NCBI GenBank assembly: GCA_012510755.1
Contig: JAAZHL010000035.1
Location: forward strand, 1 to 9,942
Length of the DNA: 9,942 bases
Direction: 5' to 3'
Source: Leucobacter sp.
Lineage (GTDB): Bacteria; Actinomycetota; Actinomycetes; Actinomycetales; Microbacteriaceae
Both the position numbers and the translations under genes were made by a program. This document shows, in pieces, positions 1 through 7,668 of this stretch. Under the pieces are notes generated by a model, which made no database searches, was not told the DNA's origin, and saw nothing but the letters and a program-made list of their open reading frames with translations. Position 1 is the first letter of the stretch; every line of letters starts with the position of its first letter.

Positions 1-150
1 CGACTGCTTAATCACCATCGTGACGGTGACCTCACCCAGCGGCAACGTTGCGAGCAGTTGCTCACATCCATTCAGTATGCGATCGACTTTCTCTTGACTT
101 CGACGCTGCTGTGGACTTCTGCGGCCCGTCGAGGGCATCAAGACTGACAT
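1..150 (-). CDS. TetR-family transcriptional regulator, N-terminal part only (runs off the left edge)
   Basis: Only the first 50 codons lie in the window; the reading frame is still open at position 1. The visible residues after the ATG at 150 are basic (RRSPQQRRSQEKVDRIL), followed by an amphipathic helix with CEQLLATLPLGEVTVTMVIKQS-type spacing. This matches helices 1 to 3 of the TetR DNA-binding domain, where families typically read 'R..I..AA..L....G...vT...IA...'. The ligand-binding C-terminal part is outside the window, so neither ligand nor target can be inferred. The gene lies 68 bases downstream of xerD on the same strand and has its own strong Shine-Dalgarno, so it may be expressed separately. 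Proteins of this class usually repress a neighbouring gene or themselves. The HTH assignment is by recognition of the pattern and no profile was run. This position next to xerD is more often occupied by parA in related actinobacteria. Confidence 0.72.
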   Translation of the reverse strand, partial: MSVLMPSTGRRSPQQRRSQEKVDRILNGCEQLLATLPLGEVTVTMVIKQS

Positions 151-158
151 CAGGATCG

Positions 159-166
159 TCTCCTCT
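159..166 (-). promoter_or_regulatory. Shine-Dalgarno of the TetR-family gene
   Basis: AGAGGAGA on the minus strand, with the GGAG core 9 bases before the ATG at 150. It supports that ATG over the in-frame ATG four codons further in. I see no convincing terminator hairpin or -10/-35 pair in the rest of the 151-218 gap. Confidence 0.7.
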
Positions 167-218
167 CAGTTGCGGTCGGCATGTCACCACTCAGCATTAT
201 TGCGCACTTCATGACGCA

Positions 219-1187
219 CTACTTCGCACGAGGGTGCGCCTGTAGGTAATGTTCTCTCAGCGTGTCTGCCGTGACCTGAGTGTAGATCTGTGTCGTTTCG
301 ACGGAGGCATGCCCAAGCAGTTCTTGCACCGAGCGAACGTCGGCTCCTCCGGCAAGCAAATGCGTCGCAAAGCTGTGCCGCATCGTGTGCGGCGACACCT
401 CGTGGTGAATGTCTGCCCGCTCGGCAGCTGCTCGAATGATGAGCCAGACCCCCTGCCGCGACACCCTGCCACCTCGCGGGCCGACAAACAACGCAGGGGT
501 ACCTGTGCCCTTGGCCACCAGCGCTGGTCGCGCGCGAACCAGATATGCGGCGAGCGCGCGCCCGGCATAGCTGCCATATGGCACGATGCGCTGCTTCGAG
601 CCCTTTCCCAGCACGCGCAAGAACCCGCCGTCGCCCAAGATTGCTTCTGGGTCGACCCAGGCGTCACCGCGGTGATGCTCGGCAAGCAAATCGTCGAGGT
701 CAAGTGCGGTGACCTCGCTCACTCGCGCTCCTGTCGCATACAAAAGCTCAAGCAGAGCGCGGTCTCGTAACCCGACAGCAGTATCGATCGGCGGCGCATC
801 GAGGATCGCCTCGACTTGTTGAAGCGCAAGCGCTTTGGGCAGCTGTCGCCCCTTCTTCGGCGTGCGCACGCCACTGCCAGCATAGCTTGGCAGGGCACCT
901 TCTTCAAATAAGAACCGGTGCATCCCGCGCACGGTAGAGAGGCGGCGCGCGATTGTGCCCGCCGCCAGCGGTTGCGCGCCAGTCGCTCCGCTCATGTGCA
1001 TCACGAACTCGGCGAGAGTTTCTGGTTCAACGAGCGTGAGATCGGTGATCGACTGTTCGGCGAGCCACGCAGCGTAGGCGCCCAGGTCACGTTGATAGGC
1101 ATCACGAGTGTTCTGCGATAACCCACGCTCGATCGCAACGTGTCGCAGGAATCGGGCGGCCCCCTGCTCTGGAGTCAGCGCAGCCAC
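219..1187 (-). CDS. xerD: Site-specific tyrosine recombinase XerD
   Basis: This is a cytoplasmic tyrosine recombinase that acts with XerC or alone at dif to resolve chromosome dimers. The protein is 322 aa, close to the usual 300. Residues 5-95 are the SAM-like core-binding domain (FLRHVAIERGLSQNTRDAY) and about 115-310 the catalytic domain. All active-site residues are present: R155 (ATGARVSE), K195 (GKGSKQR), H267 and R270 (SPHTMRHSFATH), H293 (LLGH) and the nucleophile Y302. I chose the GTG at 1187, which starts VAALTPEQG 10 bases after the pyrG stop. The frame stays open to an ATG at 1265, but that would overlap the pyrG end by 68 bases and add residues unlike family N-termini. The Shine-Dalgarno is weak, so translation may be coupled to pyrG. 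XerD versus XerC is called from similarity and the pyrG neighbourhood, so some doubt remains. The complete catalytic set argues against a decayed integrase. Confidence 0.9.
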   Translation of the reverse strand: MAALTPEQGAARFLRHVAIERGLSQNTRDAYQRDLGAYAAWLAEQSITDLTLVEPETLAEFVMHMSGATGAQPLAAGTIARRLSTVRGMHRFLFEEGALPSYAGSGVRTPKKGRQLPKALALQQVEAILDAPPIDTAVGLRDRALLELLYATGARVSEVTALDLDDLLAEHHRGDAWVDPEAILGDGGFLRVLGKGSKQRIVPYGSYAGRALAAYLVRARPALVAKGTGTPALFVGPRGGRVSRQGVWLIIRAAAERADIHHEVSPHTMRHSFATHLLAGGADVRSVQELLGHASVETTQIYTQVTADTLREHYLQAHPRAK

Positions 1188-1197
1188 CGCATCACCG

Positions 1198-2880
1198 CTA
1201 CTCGGTCTCAGCGAAGAGACGGGCCGCCTCGCGCCGATCAATCGCAGCAGCAACCAGGCCAGCAAACAGTGGGTGCGGCCGACCGGGGCGAGAGCGCAGT
1301 TCAGGGTGCGCTTGCGTCGAGATGTAGAAGGGATGCGTTGAGCGCGGCAGCTCTACGTATTCAACGAGTTGACCGTCGGGGCTGGTGCCTGAGAACACGA
1401 GTCCAGCGTCCGCAATCTCGTCACGGTAGCGGTTGTTCACCTCATAGCGGTGGCGGTGGCGTTCACTCACCGAAGTCGCGCCGTACAACTCGGCTGCGAG
1501 CGACCCTTCATCGAGGTGAGCCTCGTACAGACCTAACCGCATCGTGCCACCAAGTTCGCCCCCGTCGATGATGTCAACCTGCTCACGCATGGTCGCTATC
1601 ACCGGGACAGGAGTGCCTGGGTCGAATTCTGTTGACGAGGCATCGGTCAACCCCGCTTGGTTGCGCGCATACTCGATCACCATGCACTGCAGGCCGAGGC
1701 ACAGGCCGAGCGTCGGCACACCGTTTTCACGGGCGAACCGCAGCGCGCCAAGCTTACCTTCGATGCCACGCACCCCGAAGCCGCCAGGCACCAAAATAGC
1801 GTGCATATCACCGAGCGCTTCACGCGCGCCCTCGGGGGTTTCACAGTCGTCTGAGGCGACCCACTTGACGTTGACTTTGGTCGAATGTGCGAACCCGCCG
1901 GCCCGCATCGCTTCAGTCACCGACAAATAGGCGTCAGGCAGGTCAATGTATTTGCCGACGAGAGCAATATTCACCTCGCCCTTGGGGTGATGCACCGCGG
2001 CGAGCACTGGCTGCCAGTTCGCCCAATCGACCTCAGCGGCACGGTTGACAAGATCGAGGTGTTCGATGATGGTCTGGTCAAGCAGCTGATCGTTCAACAG
2101 TTTTGGCAGGTCATAGATGCTCTTCACGTCGATGGCGTTCACCACGGCGCCCTCATCAACGTCGCACATCAGCGCAATCTTGCGCAGGTTGTCTTCGGTC
2201 ACCGGGCGGTCGCTTCGCAGCACCAGCGCATCGGGTTGAATACCGATCGAGCGCAGCGCTGCCACAGAGTGCTGGGTCGGCTTCGTCTTCTGCTCGCCCG
2301 ATGCCCCCATAAAGGGCACCAATGAGACGTGCACAAAAATCACATTCTTGCGCCCGAGCTCATGCCGCACCTGCCGGGCAGCCTCGAGAAATGGCTGTGA
2401 CTCAATGTCGCCGACCGTGCCGCCAATCTCGGTGATGATCACATCTGGGCGGGGTGTCTCTTCGGACTGCAGTCGCATGCGGCGCTTGATCTCGTTGGTG
2501 ATATGTGGAATCACCTGCACCGTTGCACCGAGGTAATCGCCACGGCGCTCTTTCGCGATGACCTCAGAATAGATCTGGCCGGTCGTGACGTTCGCTGCGC
2601 GTGTCAGGTTGATACCGAGAAAACGCTCGTAGTGGCCGATGTCAAGGTCGGTCTCTGCCCCGTCATCAGTGACAAATACTTCGCCGTGTTCAAACGGGTT
2701 CATTGTGCCAGGGTCAACGTTGAGGTAGGGGTCAAGCTTCTGCATGACCACGTGCAGACCTCTGGCGGTAAGCAAGTTACCGAGACTCGCGGCGGTCAGC
2801 CCTTTGCCGAGAGACGAAACAACACCTCCGGTCACGAAGATATGTTTGGTTATTTTGCTCTCGCGCTGCTCAGCTCCCAC
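1198..2880 (-). CDS. pyrG: CTP synthase (glutamine-hydrolysing)
   Basis: CTP synthase makes CTP from UTP, ATP and glutamine, the last step of de novo pyrimidine nucleotide synthesis, as a cytoplasmic tetramer. With the GTG at 2880 the protein has 560 aa, normal for the family. The N-terminal synthetase domain shows the P-loop VTGGVVSSLGKG (residues 16-27), the DDGAETDLDIGHYERF block (72-87) and EIGGTVGDIES (151-161). The C-terminal class I glutamine amidotransferase domain has the oxyanion stretch PGGFG (365-369), nucleophile Cys394 in GLCLGLQ, and His525 and Glu527 in AHPE. An ATG at 2898 would add six residues but has only a badly spaced GAGAAG before it. The GTG has AGGA 9 bases upstream. 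The gene begins 53 bases after the stop of the AI-2E gene and ends 10 bases before xerD, so pyrG and xerD are probably co-transcribed. No attenuator-like structure is visible in the short leader. Confidence 0.97.
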   Translation of the reverse strand: MGAEQRESKITKHIFVTGGVVSSLGKGLTAASLGNLLTARGLHVVMQKLDPYLNVDPGTMNPFEHGEVFVTDDGAETDLDIGHYERFLGINLTRAANVTTGQIYSEVIAKERRGDYLGATVQVIPHITNEIKRRMRLQSEETPRPDVIITEIGGTVGDIESQPFLEAARQVRHELGRKNVIFVHVSLVPFMGASGEQKTKPTQHSVAALRSIGIQPDALVLRSDRPVTEDNLRKIALMCDVDEGAVVNAIDVKSIYDLPKLLNDQLLDQTIIEHLDLVNRAAEVDWANWQPVLAAVHHPKGEVNIALVGKYIDLPDAYLSVTEAMRAGGFAHSTKVNVKWVASDDCETPEGAREALGDMHAILVPGGFGVRGIEGKLGALRFARENGVPTLGLCLGLQCMVIEYARNQAGLTDASSTEFDPGTPVPVIATMREQVDIIDGGELGGTMRLGLYEAHLDEGSLAAELYGATSVSERHRHRYEVNNRYRDEIADAGLVFSGTSPDGQLVEYVELPRSTHPFYISTQAHPELRSRPGRPHPLFAGLVAAAIDRREAARLFAETE

Positions 2881-2888
2881 GGGCTTTG

Positions 2889-2894
2889 ATCCTA
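2889..2894 (-). promoter_or_regulatory. AGGA/TAGGAT element upstream of pyrG that decides its start
   Basis: The minus strand reads TAGGAT followed by 8 bases and then the GTG at 2880. The AGGA inside it is a Shine-Dalgarno at 9-base spacing. TAGGAT also fits the actinobacterial -10 pattern TANNNT, but no good -35 is found at 16-18 bases. Either reading favours the GTG at 2880 over the ATG at 2898, because the element lies inside the first codons of the longer form. Confidence 0.4.
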
Positions 2895-2933
2895 TCATTC
2901 TTCTCTGCGATCAAGACTGCGCCTTCAATATCT

Positions 2934-4190
2934 TTATTGTGTTTCTTGCCTCGGCACCCACACCTGCTTGATGATCATGAGCACCATTGCAGTCACCGGA
3001 ATCGAGATGAGCGCCCCCAACAACCCCAGCAAAGTACCACCGGCGAGCGCACCGATCACCACGAGGGCACCAGGCACAGAGACCACGCGGTTCATGATGC
3101 GCGGGGTCAGCAGATAGGACTCAATTTGCATATAGACCAGGTAGTAGGCCACTGCGATCAGTGCCGTCGTCGGCGAGTTAAACAGCGCAACTGCGCCAAC
3201 CAACACGGTGGCAAGCACTGAACCGATCAATGGAATCAACGCAAGCATGAAGACCCCGACAGCGACCAAGCCCGCAAACGGCACACCCACAATGGTCATC
3301 ACCACAAATCCCAGTACTGAGTTAATCAGCGCCAAGATCACCATGCCGTTGACATAGCCACCCACTGAAGCCGTAATTTGTTCGGTGATGTCAATGACAC
3401 GCGATCGGTCGGTCCGAGGAAACATTCTGTAAAACGCACGCTTAGTGCTGCGCATCGAAGACAGAAAGTACAAACTCAAGATGAGCACGATGAGGGCAGC
3501 AGTCAGACCGTTAGCGAGACCAATGCCCGCCTGCCAGACCCCGCCCGCCAGCTGGGCCCAGTTCTCTGGCTTACCGATGAAGTCTTGCGCAGTGGTCAGT
3601 AGCCCATCGAAATCGATGAGGTGCCCAAGCCGTTCTTCAAGGCCCGTGAACCAATCTTGATTCTTGATATCGACGAAATACCTCGGAGCGGTGCGAATCA
3701 ATACTGCGACTTGGTTTGCGATCATCGGGATGACGATCGCCAAGATGCCACCAACGATCAGAATAAAGCCGCCAAACACGATGGCAATTCCCAGCGGTCG
3801 ACCAACCTTTTGTCGTTCCAACTTTGAGACCAACGGGTCGAGGGCAAGTGCAATAAAGAGACCACCGACGACATACATGATGATGGTGCTCAGCTGGCCC
3901 ACCATCTGACCGACCAGGATCGCGACAAGCGCGCCAAGCGTAACGACAAACCCAAGCTGAAAGGGCTGACGAACGATGAACTCACGAGTGCGATTCTCCC
4001 GCGCAGTTTTCTGAGCTTCTTCGGCCTCGGCCGCATCAACTGAATCCCGGTACATCGCGCGGGTTTCACTATCGAGCCTGCTGAGATCGATATGCACGAC
4101 ATCAGGGTGTTCGTCGACGCCTTCGATGTCGCCCACGTCAGACACCGTCTGCGCGGCACGCTTGCCACCCTTACCGAAGATTCTCTTCAT
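2934..4190 (-). CDS. AI-2E family (UPF0118/PerM-type) membrane protein
   Basis: An integral inner-membrane protein of 418 aa. Residues 1-75 are cytoplasmic and charged (a basic start, then DVGDIEGVDEHPD and an Ala/Glu-rich stretch). Hydrophobic segments follow at about 79-95, 100-118, 133-156, 226-246, 278-302, 304-335, 341-358 and 372-407, with a long soluble loop at 157-225. This is the usual eight-segment arrangement of the family. Family signatures are PLIGSVLA (320-327) and the Y..Q.ESYLLTPRIM block (352-366). Members include the E. coli AI-2 exporter TqsA, PerM and Na+/H+ antiporters, so the name does not prove autoinducer transport and the substrate here is unknown. The ATG at 4190 was chosen because the upstream ATG at 4427 would run through the end of recN. 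No Shine-Dalgarno precedes the ATG, but a -10-like box does. Most relatives carry other genes between recN and pyrG. Confidence 0.88.
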   Translation of the reverse strand: MKRIFGKGGKRAAQTVSDVGDIEGVDEHPDVVHIDLSRLDSETRAMYRDSVDAAEAEEAQKTARENRTREFIVRQPFQLGFVVTLGALVAILVGQMVGQLSTIIMYVVGGLFIALALDPLVSKLERQKVGRPLGIAIVFGGFILIVGGILAIVIPMIANQVAVLIRTAPRYFVDIKNQDWFTGLEERLGHLIDFDGLLTTAQDFIGKPENWAQLAGGVWQAGIGLANGLTAALIVLILSLYFLSSMRSTKRAFYRMFPRTDRSRVIDITEQITASVGGYVNGMVILALINSVLGFVVMTIVGVPFAGLVAVGVFMLALIPLIGSVLATVLVGAVALFNSPTTALIAVAYYLVYMQIESYLLTPRIMNRVVSVPGALVVIGALAGGTLLGLLGALISIPVTAMVLMIIKQVWVPRQETQ

Positions 4191-4196
4191 GTGGCG

Positions 4197-4225
4197 AGAG
4201 TAGCACCCGCCAGGCCTCGTGTTCG
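4197..4225 (-). promoter_or_regulatory. Probable leaderless promoter of the AI-2E gene
   Basis: Upstream of the ATG at 4190 the minus strand has TACTCT at 4202-4197, matching the actinobacterial -10 consensus TANNNT. Its spacing places the transcription start on the A of the ATG. A weak -35, CGAACA (4225-4220, shares ACA with TTGACA), lies 17 bases before it. There is no purine-rich Shine-Dalgarno in the 40 bases between the recN stop and this ATG. Leaderless mRNAs of this layout are common in actinobacteria. Inferred from pattern and spacing only. Confidence 0.5.
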
Positions 4226-4230
4226 GTTGG

Positions 4231-5934
4231 CTAGCCCTGCGAGTCGGTTGCCGCATCCCTAAGGTCAAGCAGTTCAGCCGCATGAGCGAGTGCGCTCTCG
4301 GAGTCGGCAAGGCCCGAAAGCAGCCGCGCCATCTCGGCCAAACGGTCATCGCCCTGCAGCTGACGGCAACTCGATTGGGTGAAGCCCCCCGAAGAGTCTT
4401 TCTCGACCGCCAGGTGGTTATTAGCAAAAGCCGCCACTTGGGCCAGGTGCGTCACCACCACCACCTGAGAGGTGTGCGCCAACTGGGCGAGGCGTCGCCC
4501 GATCTCGATCGCCGCCGCCCCGCCAACACCGGCATCAACCTCGTCGAACACAAATGTCGGCACTGGGTCGCTCGCGGCCACCACCACCTCGAGTGCCAAC
4601 ATAACGCGCGAGAGTTCGCCGCCCGAGGCACCCTTCGCGAGTGGGCGAGGCGCGGCACCGGCGTGCGGCTGCAGCAGCAGCGTCACCTCATCTGCACCAA
4701 ATCGGCCAGGCGCAGCAGCCGCTACCTCGACAATGAATTGCGAGTCGGGTAACGCAAGCGCTTGCAGCTCGGCCGTCACCAATACCCCGAGCCGCGAGGC
4801 CGCGTCTCGACGCAGTTGCGTGAGTTCGCCAGCGAGCTTGGTTTCAAGCTCAACGCTCAGTTCAAGCTCACTCGCCAGTTGTTCGATGCGTTCGTCGTCA
4901 CCGGCAAGCTCGGTGAGTCGAGCTGCCGCCGCCGCGCCGGCGGCGATCACTTCTTCGCTTGTCGCACCATATTTGCGCAACACGTTGCCGAGCGCGGCAA
5001 GCCGTTCGTTCGCTTGTAACAGTTCAGCGGGGCCGTCTTGGTCAAGATCACTGGCATAACCTCCGAGTTCACGAGCCACCTCGCTCACCCCAAAGCTCAC
5101 CGCTCGCAATGCTTCTGCGATCTGGGCAAGTTTCTCGTCTGAATCAGAGACTCGCTCAAGGCTGCGTACAGCGGCGTCAATCAGTGGCGTCGCATCGGCT
5201 GAAAACGGGTCATCGTTCTCATCGCTCAACGAGCGCAATGCGTGTGAGGTCGCTTCACGCAAGTCTTCAAGGTTGGCAAGCCTGGCGATGCGCTGCTTCA
5301 GCTCAATCTCTTCTGCCGGCTGCGGGTCTACCGCCTCAATCTCGTCGAGTTGAGCACGCAGCGGGGCAGCCTCACTGAACCGTTCATCGCGTGAAGCGAT
5401 GAGGTCTGCGTGCTGGTCTGTAAGTTGTCGCCGATGTGCGTGCGCCTGTTGGTAGCGAGTGAGCAGCTCAAGCAGCGGTCCGCCACCAAACCGGTCAAGC
5501 ATTTCACGTTGCGCGGCCGAGCTGCGAAGCCGCAGCTGTTCGCTTTGTCCGTGCACTGCAAACAGGTGCGCTGACAATCGGGCCAGGCTGCCTACTGGCG
5601 CGGCCGCACCGCCGACCCCAGCCCGACTACGGCCCTCAGCGCTGACCGTTCGGGTCAGCGTAAGCTCGCCGTCTTCGACCGTGCCGCCAATCTCATCGAC
5701 GATTTCGACGACAGCGGGGTCGCTCGTGCGCACCAGACCGCTCACGCGCGCCGCTTCTGTGCCTTGGCGCACCGCCCCCGCATCACTGCGCTCCCCCATC
5801 AGCAACCCCAGCGCGGTGACTACCATCGTCTTCCCGGCACCGGTTTCGCCAGTAATCGCCGTAAAACCAGGGCCAAGCGTCAGCGTTGTGTCAGCGATCA
5901 CGCCCAGGTCGCGAATGCGCAGTTGCTCGATCAC
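4231..5934 (-). CDS. recN: DNA repair protein RecN
   Basis: RecN is an SMC-like ATPase that gathers at double-strand breaks and tethers DNA ends for homologous recombination. The protein has 567 aa, typical for the family. The N-terminal half of the ATPase head carries Walker A GETGAGKT (residues 29-36) and the HGQSEQ stretch (128-133) seen in RecN proteins. Residues about 150-400 are rich in Glu, Arg, Leu and Ala and form the coiled-coil arms with a central hinge. The C-terminal head has the ABC signature GASGGELSR (435-443), Walker B FVFDEVDAGVGG (461-472) and the H-loop VVVVTHLAQVAAFA (491-504). The start is a GTG at 5934 that shares GTGA with the nadK stop, so translation is probably coupled. 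The nadK-recN pairing is widespread in bacteria. I see no SOS (LexA-type) box immediately upstream, as expected inside an operon, but did not search exhaustively. Confidence 0.97.
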   Translation of the reverse strand: MIEQLRIRDLGVIADTTLTLGPGFTAITGETGAGKTMVVTALGLLMGERSDAGAVRQGTEAARVSGLVRTSDPAVVEIVDEIGGTVEDGELTLTRTVSAEGRSRAGVGGAAAPVGSLARLSAHLFAVHGQSEQLRLRSSAAQREMLDRFGGGPLLELLTRYQQAHAHRRQLTDQHADLIASRDERFSEAAPLRAQLDEIEAVDPQPAEEIELKQRIARLANLEDLREATSHALRSLSDENDDPFSADATPLIDAAVRSLERVSDSDEKLAQIAEALRAVSFGVSEVARELGGYASDLDQDGPAELLQANERLAALGNVLRKYGATSEEVIAAGAAAAARLTELAGDDERIEQLASELELSVELETKLAGELTQLRRDAASRLGVLVTAELQALALPDSQFIVEVAAAAPGRFGADEVTLLLQPHAGAAPRPLAKGASGGELSRVMLALEVVVAASDPVPTFVFDEVDAGVGGAAAIEIGRRLAQLAHTSQVVVVTHLAQVAAFANNHLAVEKDSSGGFTQSSCRQLQGDDRLAEMARLLSGLADSESALAHAAELLDLRDAATDSQG

Positions 5935-6836
5935 GTCGTTTGTCCAGCTCGCCCGCGCCAGCCAGAAACCGGCAAGTGGAATTTGTTGACGAGCCGATCA
6001 GTGAACACGCCTTCGTCGATGCGCGCGAGGCGCAGAGGCAGTTCTGAACGCCGAGCCTCAACGACCGCGCCGACGGGCAACTCGGTGCGTCGCCGACCAT
6101 CGCACCACATGACACCACGATCACCGCTCTGCGGCAGAATCTCGACCGTCAACACTGACTCGGGCCCGACCACGAGCGAACGGTTGAACAACGCGTGGGC
6201 GGCGAGCGGCACCGCGAGCAGCGCTTGCACGCTGGGCCACACCACCGGCCCACCTGCACTAAACGAGTATGCGGTCGAGCCGGTTGGTGTCGCAAGCACG
6301 ACACCATCGCAGCCAAACGAGGTGAGTGGTCGACCGTCGACTCCGATGGCGACCTCAAGCATGCGGCCGAGCTTCTCAACGCTCGCCTCGTTCACCGCCC
6401 AGGTTTGAGCGATAATCTCGCCCGCATAGCTCGCCGTCACGTCGAGCGTCATGCGCTCTTCGACCGCGAACTCACCTGCGAGCACCCGGTCGACAGTGAA
6501 TGAGAGGTCGTGCGATTCTGCTTCAGCAAGAAACCCCACATGGCCAAGATTCACCCCGAGAATGGGGCACAGCGAACCGCGCAAAAGTTCGGCAGCCCGC
6601 AGAATAGTGCCGTCACCACCGAGCACGAGCGCCACCTCAATGTTCTCGAGCCCAACCTCATCGTCGAGTTCTGCGGTGAGGCGCTGGTCGAGGTGCGGCG
6701 CAAAATCTCGTCGGTCGCTCGCAGGCATCACCGGGGTCACCCCCGCCTCACGCAGCTTCGCAATGACACTTACCGTCGCCTCGATGGCTTCAGGTCGTGC
6801 GGTGTGTGAAACGACCAAAATACAGCGTCTGCTCAT
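5931..6836 (-). CDS. nadK: NAD kinase
   Basis: NAD kinase phosphorylates NAD+ to NADP+ in the cytoplasm, using ATP or, in many actinobacteria, polyphosphate. The 301-aa product has the normal length and the defining motifs in order: GGDGT (73-77, D75 catalytic), NLGHVGFLAE (96-105), the NE pair in WAVNEAS (149-150) and the NAD-binding glycine-rich segment TPTGSTAYSFSAGGP (183-197). The start is the ATG at 6836, within the ATGA overlap with the tlyA stop, preceded by AAGGTGAGG at good spacing. tlyA, nadK and recN form a tight block that is conserved across Actinomycetota. Nothing in the sequence decides between ATP and polyphosphate as phosphate donor. No key residue is missing and no frame break is seen. 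Product identity is secure. Confidence 0.96.
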   Translation of the reverse strand: MSRRCILVVSHTARPEAIEATVSVIAKLREAGVTPVMPASDRRDFAPHLDQRLTAELDDEVGLENIEVALVLGGDGTILRAAELLRGSLCPILGVNLGHVGFLAEAESHDLSFTVDRVLAGEFAVEERMTLDVTASYAGEIIAQTWAVNEASVEKLGRMLEVAIGVDGRPLTSFGCDGVVLATPTGSTAYSFSAGGPVVWPSVQALLAVPLAAHALFNRSLVVGPESVLTVEILPQSGDRGVMWCDGRRRTELPVGAVVEARRSELPLRLARIDEGVFTDRLVNKFHLPVSGWRGRAGQTT

Positions 6837-7666
6837 GCCTCACCTTCTGCCTCAAACATTGTGCTGATGCGCTGCTCCCATTCTGTCTGATCTCGGGCTT
6901 CGCCGCGCACGAAATGCACGAGCACCTCTCGGTTGCCGTGTTCACCCGTGATCGGAGACAGCCGTGCCCCTCGCAGCTGCAGACCTAATTCTGCTGCACA
7001 TCTCAATACTCGCACGACGGCGTGAGACGCAAGCCCCGTGTCAACCACAATGCCGTCTTTAATGCCCTGTCGACCGACTTCGAGCTGAGGCTTACTGAGC
7101 AAGTTAAATTCGGTGGTCTCACCAGCGACTCCCTCAAGTGCGGGCGAGACCATTTCGAGTGAGATGAAAGAAATATCTGCCACAATCACGTCTGGCTGCT
7201 CGCTCACACCGCTATGCTCGGCGAGCACATTTGGGGTAAGTTCACGAGCGTTGCATCCCTCAACGACGCGCACACGCGCGTCTTCGCGCAGTTCGTTGAC
7301 CAGTTGGCCATGCCCAACGTCGAGCGCGATCACGGCGCGTGCACCGCGTTCGAGCAGCACTTGTGTGAATCCACCGGTAGATGCGCCGACGTCGAGCGCG
7401 AGCAGACCGCTTGGGTCGACTGCAAAGCTGGTAAGACCGGCGAGCAGTTTGTGGGCAGCACGGCTCACATAGTGGTCACCGCCGGTCACTTGTACCGAGG
7501 ATCGCATCGCCACCTTTGCCCCAGCCTTCGTCGCAACCACGCCGTCGACCCGTACCTGCCCGTTGGCAATAAGTTCTGCAGCTTGACTGCGTGACCGCGC
7601 CAGTTGCAGGCTGGGCAGCACTCGGTCGAGCCGTTCTGGTGGGCCGCCCCATACCTCTTGTGCCAC
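6833..7666 (-). CDS. tlyA: TlyA family 16S/23S rRNA (cytidine-2'-O)-methyltransferase
   Basis: TlyA methylates the 2'-OH of C1409 (16S) and C1920 (23S) in ribosomal subunits; loss gives capreomycin resistance in mycobacteria. The 277-aa protein has an N-terminal S4 RNA-binding domain (about 11-60, with RLDRVLPSLQLARSRSQAAELI) and a FtsJ-like Rossmann methyltransferase domain. The latter shows YVSRAAHKL (66-74), the SAM-binding loop LDVGASTGGFT (91-101), VADISFISL (162-170), SKPQLE (191-196) and GNREV (244-248). K73, D164, K192 and E247 line up in order and spacing with the K-D-K-E tetrad described for the M. tuberculosis protein. The start is a GTG at 7666, 2 bases after the stop of the 54-aa gene, and it lacks a well-spaced Shine-Dalgarno, so coupled translation is likely. 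It overlaps nadK by 4 bases. Historic 'haemolysin' annotations of this family reflect indirect effects. Confidence 0.94.
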   Translation of the reverse strand: MAQEVWGGPPERLDRVLPSLQLARSRSQAAELIANGQVRVDGVVATKAGAKVAMRSSVQVTGGDHYVSRAAHKLLAGLTSFAVDPSGLLALDVGASTGGFTQVLLERGARAVIALDVGHGQLVNELREDARVRVVEGCNARELTPNVLAEHSGVSEQPDVIVADISFISLEMVSPALEGVAGETTEFNLLSKPQLEVGRQGIKDGIVVDTGLASHAVVRVLRCAAELGLQLRGARLSPITGEHGNREVLVHFVRGEARDQTEWEQRISTMFEAEGEA

Positions 7667-7668
7667 GC

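Noticed and set aside
151..218. Possible terminator between xerD and the TetR gene
   Set aside because: No stable stem followed by a T-run can be drawn on the minus strand.
200..230. Three GTGCG boxes at 10-12-base steps around the xerD stop, considered as iterons or a TetR operator
   Set aside because: The boxes are short, lie partly in the xerD coding end, and form only a weak imperfect inverted repeat (TGCG-N10-CGCA). This is likely chance.
219..1187. Tyrosine recombinase as a sign of an integrated mobile element
   Set aside because: It reads as housekeeping XerD beside pyrG with no att-like repeats, excisionase or phage genes nearby.
1188..1265. Longer xerD start at 1265
   Set aside because: It would run through the last 68 bases of pyrG, and the extra residues do not resemble XerD N-termini.
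4191..4427. Longer start of the AI-2E gene at 4427
   Set aside because: It overlaps the recN C-terminal coding sequence by almost 200 bases, and the added residues are its shadow. The ATG at 4190 has a fitting promoter.
4472..5059. Plus-strand open frame of 195 codons, very rich in Ser and Ala
   Set aside because: Antisense shadow of the recN coiled-coil and C-terminal head; its composition reflects the complementary codons.
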